Translations under genes and position numbers: made by a program | Source: Acrocarpospora catenulata | GTDB taxonomy: Bacteria > Actinomycetota > Actinomycetes > Streptosporangiales > Streptosporangiaceae | Length of the DNA: 64,000 nucleotides | Direction of reading: 5' to 3' | NCBI RefSeq assembly: GCF_018476525.1 | Contig: NZ_JAHCST010000041.1 | Location: forward strand, 1 to 64,000 | Shown: positions 17,868 through 25,668 of the stretch, piece by piece | Position numbering within the stretch: the stretch's first letter is position 1 | Layout: each line of letters starts with the position of its first letter | The notes under the pieces: model-generated | What the model was told of the DNA's origin: nothing | Database searches by the model: none | The model's input: only the letters and a program-made list of their open reading frames with translations

Positions 17868-18734
17868 CTAGCCCGCCCTGTTCAGTTCGTTCCGCTTCAG
17901 CCACGCGTTGATCGCCGTCGCGATGGTCTCGGGCTGGTCTTCCGGGGCGTGGTGGCCGGCTGGGCCGCAGTGTTCGATGTCGAGGTGGGTGATGTTGGCC
18001 GCGCACCAGGTGGCCATCTCCTCCCGGATCATTAGGGTCGGCGAACCTTCGAAGGTGAGCAGCAGTTTGGGGACCTCGTCGCTGGTGGCGAGCCACTTGT
18101 CGTACTGCTCGACGCGTTCGACCACGTCGGCGGGCCGGCCGTCGATCGGAGCGGAGCGCGCGAACTCCAGGAGCGGGCGGCGGCTTTCGCGGGTCGGGTA
18201 CGGCGTCCGGTACGGTTCCTTCGCCTCCTCGCTCAGGGGCGTCAGCACACCTCCGGTGTAGGCCGTCTCCACCAGGAAGTTCTGGTCGAGCACCAGTTCC
18301 TCGCCTTTCGGCCCGCGTATCGCCGCCGTTCGGGTGCGTGCGGCCTCGGACAGGTCGCTGGAGGCCAACGGGCGGACGAAGGTCTCGAAGAAGGCCACGC
18401 CACGGGTACGGCCGGGGTGGCGTGCCGCCCAGTCGAAGGCGAGCGCCCCGCCCCAGTCGTGGCCGACCAGCACCACCTGCTCCAACTCCAGGCGGTCGAA
18501 CCAGGCGTCCAGGTACCGGGCGTGGTCGGCGAAACGGTACGGCAGGTCGGGCTTGCCCGAACGGCCCATGCCGATGAGGTCGGGGGCGAGCGGGCGCACC
18601 GACTTGTCGATCGTGGGCAGCACGTTCCGCCACAGGTAGGAGGAATTGGGATTGCCGTGCAGGAAGACGACAGGTGTGCCGCTGCCGGTGTCCTCGTAGT
18701 ACATCGTGGAGTCGAGCACGTCGATGACGGGCAT
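17868..18734 (-). CDS. Haloalkane-dehalogenase-like alpha/beta hydrolase
   Basis: A 288-residue alpha/beta hydrolase closest in motifs to haloalkane dehalogenases (EC 3.8.1.5), which hydrolyse carbon-halogen bonds. HGNPNSSYLWRN holds the halide-binding Asn (residue 28) after the oxyanion His26-Gly27. The nucleophile elbow is GHDWGG with Asp93 and the halide-stabilising Trp94, not the Ser of esterases. The catalytic His is His261 in GPAGHHAPED. Epoxide hydrolases share the Asp elbow, but the HGNPxSSYLWRN motif favours dehalogenase. It is divergent from a MarR gene with palindromic sites between, suggesting substrate-responsive control. Confidence 0.82.
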   Translation of the reverse strand: MPVIDVLDSTMYYEDTGSGTPVVFLHGNPNSSYLWRNVLPTIDKSVRPLAPDLIGMGRSGKPDLPYRFADHARYLDAWFDRLELEQVVLVGHDWGGALAFDWAARHPGRTRGVAFFETFVRPLASSDLSEAARTRTAAIRGPKGEELVLDQNFLVETAYTGGVLTPLSEEAKEPYRTPYPTRESRRPLLEFARSAPIDGRPADVVERVEQYDKWLATSDEVPKLLLTFEGSPTLMIREEMATWCAANITHLDIEHCGPAGHHAPEDQPETIATAINAWLKRNELNRAG

Positions 18735-18757
18735 GAGCTTCTCGCAATCATTCGTCT

Positions 18758-18804
18758 GACTAACGTTCGTGCCACTAACAAACGTATACCGTTAGTCCGA
18801 CTAA
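18758..18804. promoter_or_regulatory. TTAGTC/GACTAA operator cluster
   Basis: TTAGTCCGACTAA at 18792-18804 is a perfect 13-bp palindrome. GACTAACG at 18758-18765 faces CGTTAGTC at 18790-18797. The cluster lies between the dehalogenase-like gene and the divergent MarR gene and is the probable binding region of that regulator. Confidence 0.65.
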
Positions 18805-18826
18805 TGCAAAGCCCTAGGATCGGGGC

Positions 18827-19303
18827 GTGGCGCACACATCCCATTCCATGGACGAGCAGGCCGCTCCCGCCCGGTTGCGGAACCTGCCGAGCAGGCTGTT
18901 GGCACTGACCGCGATGTACGCCGACCGCGTGGTCAGCGAAGGGCTGGCCGGCGCGGACGCCCACAAGTGGCACTACGCGGTTCTCGTGACGTTGCAGGAG
19001 TCCGGCCCGGTGAGCCAGGCGGAACTGAGCCGCCGTACCGGCATCTACCGCAGCGACCTGGTCACCGTCATCAACGAGCTGGCCGACCGCGGCCATGTGG
19101 AGCGCACACCGGATCCCACCGACCGGCGCCGCAACGTCATCACCCTGACCGAGCAGGGCCGCCGCCACCTGCGCAGACTCGATGAACTGATCGCCGCCCT
19201 CCAGGACGAGGTGCTCCAGCCACTGAGCGAGCCCGAACGCGAGCAGCTCACCGAGCTCCTGGCCCGCCTCCTCCTCCACCATGGGAGATCCCTCAGCACC
19301 TGA
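18827..19303 (+). CDS. MarR family transcriptional regulator
   Basis: A 158-residue MarR protein: HYAVLVTLQESGPVSQAELS, recognition helix RRTGIYRSDLVTVINELADR, wing GHVERTPDPTDRRRNVITLT (the D-x-x-D-R-R-x-x signature) and C-terminal dimer helices. GTG 18827 has AGGA seven bases upstream; an internal ATG at 18848 is possible. It is divergent from the dehalogenase-like hydrolase and very probably its repressor, acting at the TTAGTC sites. Confidence 0.88.
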   Translation: MAHTSHSMDEQAAPARLRNLPSRLLALTAMYADRVVSEGLAGADAHKWHYAVLVTLQESGPVSQAELSRRTGIYRSDLVTVINELADRGHVERTPDPTDRRRNVITLTEQGRRHLRRLDELIAALQDEVLQPLSEPEREQLTELLARLLLHHGRSLST

Positions 19304-19315
19304 GCCCGGCCACCT

Positions 19316-20026
19316 TCAGCCGTCAGTTGACCGCGCTGCTCGTAGGTTCTCGTGAGCGGTCTGGGCGCGGGCTTCGGCTTCTGGTGGTGATCCGAGAGTT
19401 ACGCCCGCATTCGTGAGGATGCTCAGGTTGAGCTGCCAGGTGAAGCGCGAGCGATGCTGCCAGAGTTGGAACGCCTCGTCTACGTGGCGTTGGGCCTGGG
19501 TCGGGGTCAGGCCGGTCACCGTGCGGAGGTGGGCCAGGGCTTCCGTGTCTTTGCCCCGGATGGTGGCCAATCCGAAGTGTGTCGCTGTGTGGCAGTCGGT
19601 GCACAGGCAGATCAGGCGGCGGAGATGCTGGGTCATGGTGGCGTCGTCGTAGGCCCATCTTTCGTGGGCTTCGAGCCAGCGGCGCGTGTCACGGTCCTCG
19701 GCCCGTCCGCATGCCTCGCAGCGCTGTCCCGCGCGTCCCGTGATCATGCGCCGGAGCCGTTCCCAATCCTTCCCGCTGACACAGGTCCGGACGTTCGTGA
19801 ACCAGCATGAGGAGGGTACGAGATCGACGAACAGTCCTGTTCCCCAGGAACGGTCTTCGCCGGGCAGTAGGTCCGGCACCGGGGGTGACGCCGCCCACCG
19901 ATCGAGGCCGACTACGCCGGGGCGAGGTGCGTACCAGCGGCGTACCTGCGCGTCCCAGCGTGCTCCGAGCGCTTTCGCCTCGTCCTTCTGGCTGTACGGG
20001 ACGTCGAGCCAGATCCGCTCTGCCAT
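19316..20026 (-). CDS. DUF5710 / HNH-like zinc protein
   Basis: The 236-residue protein starts with a DUF5710 domain (IWLDVPYSQKDEAKALGARW, then WYAPRPG), a small module also found in TraC-type primases and DNA-processing proteins. Residues about 100-150 have an HNH-like zinc pattern: RCEACG, then LEAHERW, then CLCTDCHTATH, with four Cys and two His well placed for one metal site. It is a candidate nuclease or nucleic-acid-binding protein; the fusion is known in Streptomyces, but no role is proven. Preceded by AAGGAAC. The next gene on the same strand (20057-20536) is also a zinc-ribbon protein. Confidence 0.72.
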   Translation of the reverse strand: MAERIWLDVPYSQKDEAKALGARWDAQVRRWYAPRPGVVGLDRWAASPPVPDLLPGEDRSWGTGLFVDLVPSSCWFTNVRTCVSGKDWERLRRMITGRAGQRCEACGRAEDRDTRRWLEAHERWAYDDATMTQHLRRLICLCTDCHTATHFGLATIRGKDTEALAHLRTVTGLTPTQAQRHVDEAFQLWQHRSRFTWQLNLSILTNAGVTLGSPPEAEARAQTAHENLRAARSTDG

Positions 20027-20056
20027 GTTTGTTCCTTGAGACGCCGGAATGATCGG

Positions 20057-20536
20057 TTAGGTCGCTGGGAGTGTTGCGCGTAGGCGGGTAATGGTGCGGA
20101 GGATCTCGTCGCGGTTTTTGGCTGACTTCAGCCAGGATGGGAGTCGGTCGAGCATGCTCATCGGGCCCGGGTTAGGGCCTCGTTCTCTCAGGCGTGCTGC
20201 GACGTAGGACTCCAGTAGGTCGAGGTGCTGGACGTTGTACGCCCAGAGAATGTGGCCACGGAAATTGGCTTGCAGCCATAAGGGAAGTCGGTAGAAGGGG
20301 TCGACCGGCGCGCCGATCAGGGACATGGGAGTGAGTTCGTCCTTGGACAGGCCGCAGGCTCCGCATCGGAGTCGCCGACGGGTGCGCGGAGTTCCGGTTC
20401 GGGGTTCGGGGGCGGAGGTGTCCTTCAGGACGACCGCGCAGGCATCGCAGGTGGGACAGCGGACCAGTACGTGATCGATGAACGCGTACACCCGAGTGAG
20501 CGGATCTTTGAACCGGTCCTCGCCGCTGGAATTCAC
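20057..20536 (-). CDS. Small zinc-ribbon protein of unknown function
   Basis: A 159-residue protein with two CxxC pairs (CPTCDAC at about 28-34 and CGACG at about 58-62), which together make a zinc ribbon. Between and after them is a helical region (PLWLQANFRGHILWAYNVQH, then LESYVAARLRERG) seen in actinomycete proteins often called TFIIB-type zinc ribbon. It lies 30 bases upstream of the DUF5710/HNH-like gene in the same direction, so the two probably form an operon. Confidence 0.65.
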   Translation of the reverse strand: MNSSGEDRFKDPLTRVYAFIDHVLVRCPTCDACAVVLKDTSAPEPRTGTPRTRRRLRCGACGLSKDELTPMSLIGAPVDPFYRLPLWLQANFRGHILWAYNVQHLDLLESYVAARLRERGPNPGPMSMLDRLPSWLKSAKNRDEILRTITRLRATLPAT

Positions 20537-20540
20537 TCGA

Positions 20541-21161
20541 TTATCTTGCCTCCCGGCCGACTGGTTCGGTCTCGCCTGCCGAGCGCAGGGCGGCTTCCAG
20601 TAGCGACTGGGCGGTGGAGCACATCAGTTCGGTGGCCTCTTCGCGGGTGAGACCGGCGATGTCGGTGAGCCAGATCAGGGATTCGATGCCGGTGGCGGAG
20701 CGGATGGCGATGGCCAGGCGGCGGGTGTCGATCTGAGGGTGGAGAGGGGTCAGGGCGTCTTCGATCCAGGTGATGGCTCGGCCCTGGCGGAGTTCGGGGT
20801 CGGCGGGGGAGGGGTCCAGGGACATGCGGAGGGCCAGGCGGAGCTGGGGCTCCCATTCCAGGGTCAGGCGGGTGAAGGCGCGCATGACCAGGTCAAGGCG
20901 GGCGCGTACGTCGCTGGGTGGGTCAGGCGGGAGGAGGGAGGTCAGGTCGATTTCGGGGTGAGCGGCGTGGAGGAGGGCGCGTTGGTTGGGGAAGTAGCGG
21001 TAGGCCGTGGTGCGGGAGATGCCGGCGGCTTCGGCGACCTCTTCGACGGTGGGGTCGGCGCCTTCGGCGAGGAGGGCCCGGGCGGCGGTGAGCAGAGCGT
21101 TTCTGGTGCGGGACTTCTGCTGTCGGCGTCCGGTCTGCTCATATGGTACGGCCATGCCCAT
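20541..21161 (-). CDS. TetR family transcriptional regulator
   Basis: The 206-residue regulator has a TetR N-terminal domain: RNALLTAARALLAEGADPTV then EEVAEAAGISRTTAYRYFPN, the canonical HTH ending in Y-R-Y-F. The C-terminal ligand domain is generic. Its start lies 17 bases from the start of a divergent cupin-like gene, so both promoters overlap; GGTAC repeats (21144-21148 and 21165-21169) flank the start and may form the operator. The ATG at 21161 or 21155 could be used. Confidence 0.85.
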   Translation of the reverse strand: MGMAVPYEQTGRRQQKSRTRNALLTAARALLAEGADPTVEEVAEAAGISRTTAYRYFPNQRALLHAAHPEIDLTSLLPPDPPSDVRARLDLVMRAFTRLTLEWEPQLRLALRMSLDPSPADPELRQGRAITWIEDALTPLHPQIDTRRLAIAIRSATGIESLIWLTDIAGLTREEATELMCSTAQSLLEAALRSAGETEPVGREAR

Positions 21162-21178
21162 GATGGTACCGTCGTCCC

Positions 21179-21517
21179 ATGAGCTACGATCCGGCGGTTA
21201 CCGACCCCGATCTCTACAAGGTGGTCTTCGAGAACGATCGGGTGCGGGTGCTTGAGTACCGTGACCGCCCGGGTGATCGCACCCACCCCCACCGGCACCC
21301 CGACACGGTGATGTACACGCTCAGCTCGTTCCGCCGCCGGTTGACCGCCGAGGGCAGGCAGGTGGAGGTGGAACTCCCGGCCGGTCAGGTGCGGTGGGTG
21401 GGCGCGCAGGAACACGCGGGTGAGAACATCGGCCACACCGAGACCCATTCGCTTTTCATCGAACTCAAGGAGCCCGGCTCACAGTCGGCGGGTGACCACC
21501 TGGGTCCTCAGTCCTGA
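21179..21517 (+). CDS. Cupin-like cytoplasmic protein
   Basis: A 112-residue single-domain protein with cupin pattern: DRPGDRTHPHRHPDTVMYTL supplies three His for a metal site and AQEHAGENIGHTETH supplies more. Members are small beta-barrel proteins of unsettled function. It is paired back-to-back with a TetR gene only 17 bases away, which suggests that TetR controls it. Confidence 0.75.
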   Translation: MSYDPAVTDPDLYKVVFENDRVRVLEYRDRPGDRTHPHRHPDTVMYTLSSFRRRLTAEGRQVEVELPAGQVRWVGAQEHAGENIGHTETHSLFIELKEPGSQSAGDHLGPQS

Positions 21518-21530
21518 GTCCGCCGAAGTC

Positions 21531-21559
21531 GGGCAGGTCCACTGGGAGTGGACCTGCCC
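21531..21559. terminator. Bidirectional terminator
   Basis: Perfect 13-bp stem GGGCAGGTCCACT / AGTGGACCTGCCC with a GGG loop, between the convergent cupin-like and YciI genes. Confidence 0.9.
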
Positions 21560-21566
21560 GGGAGGG

Positions 21567-21929
21567 TTACATCTCGGCTCCGCCGGACTCCATGACCGGC
21601 CGGACCTCGATGGCGGTGAAGCGGGCGTCGGGGATCATCGCCGCCAGTTCGGTGGCGCGGTTCAGGTCCTCGACGTCGATCACGTAGTAACCCGCCAGGA
21701 ACTCCTTGGCCTCCACGTACGGGCCGTCGGTGATGGCCGGGACGTTGTCCCGGACGCGGACCGTGGTGGTGGCCGCCGGGTCGGCGAGGGCGGCGAAGCC
21801 CACCAGTTCGCCGGATTCCTTGGTCAGGGCGGTGAACTTGTCGTGCTCGGCGAAGATCGCCTGGCGGTCCTCCTCGGAGAGCGCGTCCAGGGCGGCCGGG
21901 TTCACGTGGATCATCAGCAGGTACTTCAT
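21567..21929 (-). CDS. YciI / DGPF-domain protein
   Basis: A 120-residue ferredoxin-like alpha-beta protein. It begins MKYLLMIHVNPAALDALSEE and contains the DGPY-VEAKEFLAGYYVID segment that defines the YciI/DGPF family. Members often accompany ECF sigma factors of the sigma-G29/SigJ type; no such sigma gene is next to it here. Enzymatic role is unknown. Single-gene unit with a terminator behind it. Confidence 0.87.
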   Translation of the reverse strand: MKYLLMIHVNPAALDALSEEDRQAIFAEHDKFTALTKESGELVGFAALADPAATTTVRVRDNVPAITDGPYVEAKEFLAGYYVIDVEDLNRATELAAMIPDARFTAIEVRPVMESGGAEM

Positions 21930-21997
21930 CGTTGGCTCCTTCCGTGGTTCACAGGGTTGTCGGAGCCGGGACCCTACTCTCTACACGCCGCCGGAAA

Positions 21998-23272
21998 TCA
22001 GTGCAGCGGCTTCGGGAGGCGGATGGTGACGATACGGCTCTTCACGCCGGAGTCGATCAGCCGGCCGTCGGGGCCGAAGTCGCCGAGGCCGAAGTCGTTG
22101 TCGTTGGCGACGACGAGGGTGCGCGGGTCGAGCAGCGCGACACCCTCCACCTTCCCGGGCAGCGTCGGGACCACCACCGACAGGTCGACGATCAGCTTCT
22201 TGGGAGCGGGCCGAACCGCGGAAAGATCGGTGAGGGCCTCCAGGGACGGGCTGGTGGCCGCGTCGTCGTACACCCCGCCGAGCAGGTTCTTCGCCTTGGC
22301 CAGGTCGATCTGGTAGATCCGGGCCACGTTGTCGGTGCGCTCGTCCACCAGCAGCCGCTGCCCGCCCACGTGCGCCAGCCCCGAGATCTTCATCTGGCTC
22401 TGGTCGCCGTTGACCTTCGGGTCGAAGGTGGTGACGTCCTCGAACTGGTAGGCGTACTCACCGGTCACCTTGCCGCGCCGCAGGTCGAAGGTGAGGATTC
22501 TGGCGATTCGCGACTTGTCGCCGGTGGCCTTGTCCGGGTTCTGCAGCGGGCTCTGCACGGCCAGGTAGAGCGTGTGACCGTTGATGGCCAGTCCTTCGAA
22601 GCCCCGGTTCTGCGGGCGCTTGGCCAGGATCGCGGGCAGCGTGTGGTGGACGGGGTAGTCGGCTCCTGTCAGGTTCAGCCCGGCGGGGACGTACCTGGCC
22701 AGCACCCGGCCGCGGGAGGAGACCCGCAGCAGCGACGGACTGTACTCCTCGACCAGCCAGAAGTCCCCGTTCGAGGCCTGGACGATGTCCTCGGTGTCGA
22801 CCCCGCTCGGGTTGTACGGCAGCTGGGTCAGCCCGTCCCAGGTGTACGGAACCTCGTCGTGCCCCGCCTGGTTGGACATCCCGGTCACCGGCTTGCCGGA
22901 CTGGCCGACCAGCGGGATGTACTTCTTGATCTCCACACCGAACCGGGTGGACACCTTCACGATGGCCGGGGCGAACTCGGGGATCGGGAAGGTGCGCCGC
23001 TTCTGGCCGTTGACCGTCGGCTGGCCGTTGGGCCCCCTGTCGGTGACCATCCAGAACTCGCCGCGCCGCTCGGCCGGGAACAGGCCGCTGCCGAGGCCGC
23101 CCAGCAGGATGCCGCGGTCGTTCTGGATGGAACTCTGGAGTTCGGCCAGCGGCACCGGCGGAATGGTGACGTCTTTCACGACCACCGGTGAACCGGTGGC
23201 GGCGTGCGCCGTACCGGGGCTGACCAGGGAGGCGGCGGCGAGGGCCAGGGCGGCGAGGGCGGGACGGAGCAT
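21998..23272 (-). CDS. Secreted phytase-like/esterase-like beta-propeller protein
   Basis: The 424-residue protein has a Sec signal peptide (residues 1-24, ending GTAHA) and the phytase-like domain seen in extracellular esterase-like proteins: RGEFWMVTDRGPNG, NRGFEGLAINGHTLYLAVQS, KISGLAHVGGQRLLVDERTD, VEGVALLDPRTLVVANDND. Members hydrolyse phosphoesters or have no known substrate. No LPxTG or anchor is present, so it is released or bound through other parts. Confidence 0.85.
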   Translation of the reverse strand: MLRPALAALALAAASLVSPGTAHAATGSPVVVKDVTIPPVPLAELQSSIQNDRGILLGGLGSGLFPAERRGEFWMVTDRGPNGQPTVNGQKRRTFPIPEFAPAIVKVSTRFGVEIKKYIPLVGQSGKPVTGMSNQAGHDEVPYTWDGLTQLPYNPSGVDTEDIVQASNGDFWLVEEYSPSLLRVSSRGRVLARYVPAGLNLTGADYPVHHTLPAILAKRPQNRGFEGLAINGHTLYLAVQSPLQNPDKATGDKSRIARILTFDLRRGKVTGEYAYQFEDVTTFDPKVNGDQSQMKISGLAHVGGQRLLVDERTDNVARIYQIDLAKAKNLLGGVYDDAATSPSLEALTDLSAVRPAPKKLIVDLSVVVPTLPGKVEGVALLDPRTLVVANDNDFGLGDFGPDGRLIDSGVKSRIVTIRLPKPLH

Positions 23273-23521
23273 CAGGCGGCCTTTCGCTCGTGCAGGAGCT
23301 TTCGGAACAGCGCCCTGAACCTAGTGACCACCGACGACAACCGCGTCGATCGCCGCTGAACACCAATGATATGGAAATTGTACGAAATGCGAATTCCGTC
23401 ATAACGCGAGCTTGCCGGAAGGTTAATCAGAGGTTTTTGCGGAATATTGCACAGACCATTGGCGGGCTTGGATCTCCTATCATGAAGTCGCCGAATGAAC
23501 GGGCTTTCCAAGAGGTGACCG

Positions 23522-25570
23522 ATGTCGCGCGCCGAATCCCAGCAGGTGGGCGACTACCGGCTGATCACCCGAATCGGACAGGGCGGGCAGGGCGAGGTTT
23601 ACCGGGCACAGTCCCCGGCGGGCGCCGAGGTCGCCGTCAAGATTCTGCACGCCATGTTCTCCGGCGACCCCGACGCCCGGCGGCGTTTCTTCCGCGAGGT
23701 GGAGCTGGCCCGCAGGGTCGCCCCGTTCTGTACGGCCCGGGTGCTCGACGTGGGCCTGCACGACAACCGGCCGTACATCGTCAGCGAGTACGTGCCCGGC
23801 CTGTCACTGACCAAGGTGGTCCAGCAGGACGGGCCCCGGACGGGCGGGGGCCTGGAGCGGCTGGCGGTCGCCACGGCCACCGCGCTGGCGGCCATCCACC
23901 GGGCCGGGGTGGTGCACCGCGACTTCAAGCCGAGCAACGTCATCATGGGCCCCGAGGGTCCGGTGGTCATCGACTTCGGGATCTCCCGGGCGCTGGACCA
24001 CACGGTCGTCACCCAGTCCGGCACGATGGGCACGCCCGGCTACATGGCCCCGGAGCAGATCTCCTCCGGACAGGTCGGCCCGGCCGCCGACGTGTTCAGC
24101 TGGGCCGCCACCATCGTCTTCGCCGCCACCGGCCACCCGGCCTTCCCCGGCGACACCGTCCCGGTCCTGATCCACGGCATCCTGTACGGCGAGCCGAACC
24201 TGACCGGCCTTCCGGAGGGCCTGCGGCCGCTCATCGCCGCCTGCCTGGCCAAGGACCCGGAGCGCCGTCCCACCTTCGCCGCCATCGTGGCCACGCTGAC
24301 CGGCGATTCCGCCCCGAATACCACTCCGAACGTCGCGAAGAACCCGGCTGAACCGGCCGGCACGGAGGTGGTTTCGGGCCCGCTCACCCTGCCGGCTCCC
24401 GAGCCGGTGACCACCCAGACGCGCAGAAGAGGCGTTCGGGCACCCGCGTTGATCGCAGTCGCGCTGGCGGTGGCCGTGGCCGTGGTGGCTGTCGTCCAGT
24501 TCTGGCCGGACGGCCAGGACAACACCGGTCCGGCCAGAAGCAGCACCACCCTGGAGGCATCACCAGGTTCGCCGAGCTCGGAGCGTACGGGCGCGGCGTT
24601 CGGCGCGCCGGTCGGCAAACCGGTCGCCGTGCACAAGAACGACGTGCGGGCCATCGCGCTGGGGCGGCTCGGCGACGAGCCGATCTCGGTCAGCGGGTCC
24701 GACGACAACACCGCCCGGGTCGTCGATCTGAACACCGGTAAGCAGCTGGGCCCGGCGCTCACCGGCCACACCGGGTGGGTCAGGGCCGTCGCCATCACCG
24801 AGCTGGACGGCGAGCAGGTGGCCGTGACCGGCAGCGACGACGGCACCGCGCTGGTCTGGAACCTCCGCACCCGGGAACGGGTCGGTGCGGCCATCCCGGG
24901 CAATCCGGGCGGTATCAAGGCGCTGGCCACCGGCGAGCTGGGCGGCGAGCCGATCGTGGTGACCGCCGGGGTGGACAAGGCGCTCCGGATCTGGAACCTC
25001 CGCACCCGCGAGCCGATCGGGCAGCCGCTGACCGGTCACCGGGGCACGGTCTGGGGGGTCGCGCTGGGCAGCCTGGACGGCACGCCGATCGCGGTCAGCG
25101 CGAGCGACGACGCAACCGTACGAGTCTGGGACCTGAACGCGCGGCAGCAGCTGGGCGCCAACATGACCGGCCACACCGGATGGGTGCGCTCGGTCGCCCT
25201 CGGCGCGCTGAACGGCACGCCCATCGCGCTGACCGGCGGCGAGGACAAGACCGCGCGGGTGTGGGACCTGACCACGCACAAGGAGCTCGGCAGCCCGCTG
25301 ACCGGCCACACCGCCTGGGTCTGGTCGGTGGCCCTCGGCGAGATCGGCGGCACGCCCGTGGCGCTGACCGGCAGCGAGGACAACACCGCCAGAATCTGGG
25401 ACCTCAACTCGCGCCGCCAGCTGGGCCCCCCGCTGACCGGCCACGACGACTGCGTCTGGACGGTCACCCTCGGCACCCTGGACGGCAGGCCGGTGGCCGT
25501 CACGGGCAGCAAGGACGAGACCATCCGGATCTGGGACCTGACGCCGCCGTTGCCGCCGCCCGTCGCGTGA
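23522..25570 (+). CDS. Transmembrane Ser/Thr protein kinase with WD40 propeller
   Basis: The 682-residue receptor-type kinase has an N-terminal PknB-like domain (about 11-275): glycine loop IGQGGQGEV (18-26), Lys40 in AVKIL, catalytic HRDFKPSN (Asp134, with Phe where most have Leu), DFG at 151-153 and MAPEQ. A Pro-rich linker and one membrane helix (about 308-330) lead to an outward C-terminal domain of seven WD40 repeats (about 372-680), enough for one closed propeller. Blades share the pattern TGHTGWVRxVALGxLxGTPxA, then GSxDxTxRVWDL. The propeller likely senses an extracellular partner. The start has AAGAGGTGA upstream. Confidence 0.95.
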   Translation: MSRAESQQVGDYRLITRIGQGGQGEVYRAQSPAGAEVAVKILHAMFSGDPDARRRFFREVELARRVAPFCTARVLDVGLHDNRPYIVSEYVPGLSLTKVVQQDGPRTGGGLERLAVATATALAAIHRAGVVHRDFKPSNVIMGPEGPVVIDFGISRALDHTVVTQSGTMGTPGYMAPEQISSGQVGPAADVFSWAATIVFAATGHPAFPGDTVPVLIHGILYGEPNLTGLPEGLRPLIAACLAKDPERRPTFAAIVATLTGDSAPNTTPNVAKNPAEPAGTEVVSGPLTLPAPEPVTTQTRRRGVRAPALIAVALAVAVAVVAVVQFWPDGQDNTGPARSSTTLEASPGSPSSERTGAAFGAPVGKPVAVHKNDVRAIALGRLGDEPISVSGSDDNTARVVDLNTGKQLGPALTGHTGWVRAVAITELDGEQVAVTGSDDGTALVWNLRTRERVGAAIPGNPGGIKALATGELGGEPIVVTAGVDKALRIWNLRTREPIGQPLTGHRGTVWGVALGSLDGTPIAVSASDDATVRVWDLNARQQLGANMTGHTGWVRSVALGALNGTPIALTGGEDKTARVWDLTTHKELGSPLTGHTAWVWSVALGEIGGTPVALTGSEDNTARIWDLNSRRQLGPPLTGHDDCVWTVTLGTLDGRPVAVTGSKDETIRIWDLTPPLPPPVA

Positions 25571-25668
25571 CCCCGGGGACGTACCTCGGAAACGAAGGTG
25601 CCATCCAGGCACGGGGAAATCGTCAAGAAGCCGCTGGCGGACCACGCTCGGTCACATAATGAAACGCA

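Noticed and set aside
24640-25555. Tandem DNA repeats of about 126 bases
   Set aside because: These are the WD40 blades of the kinase and need no separate explanation.
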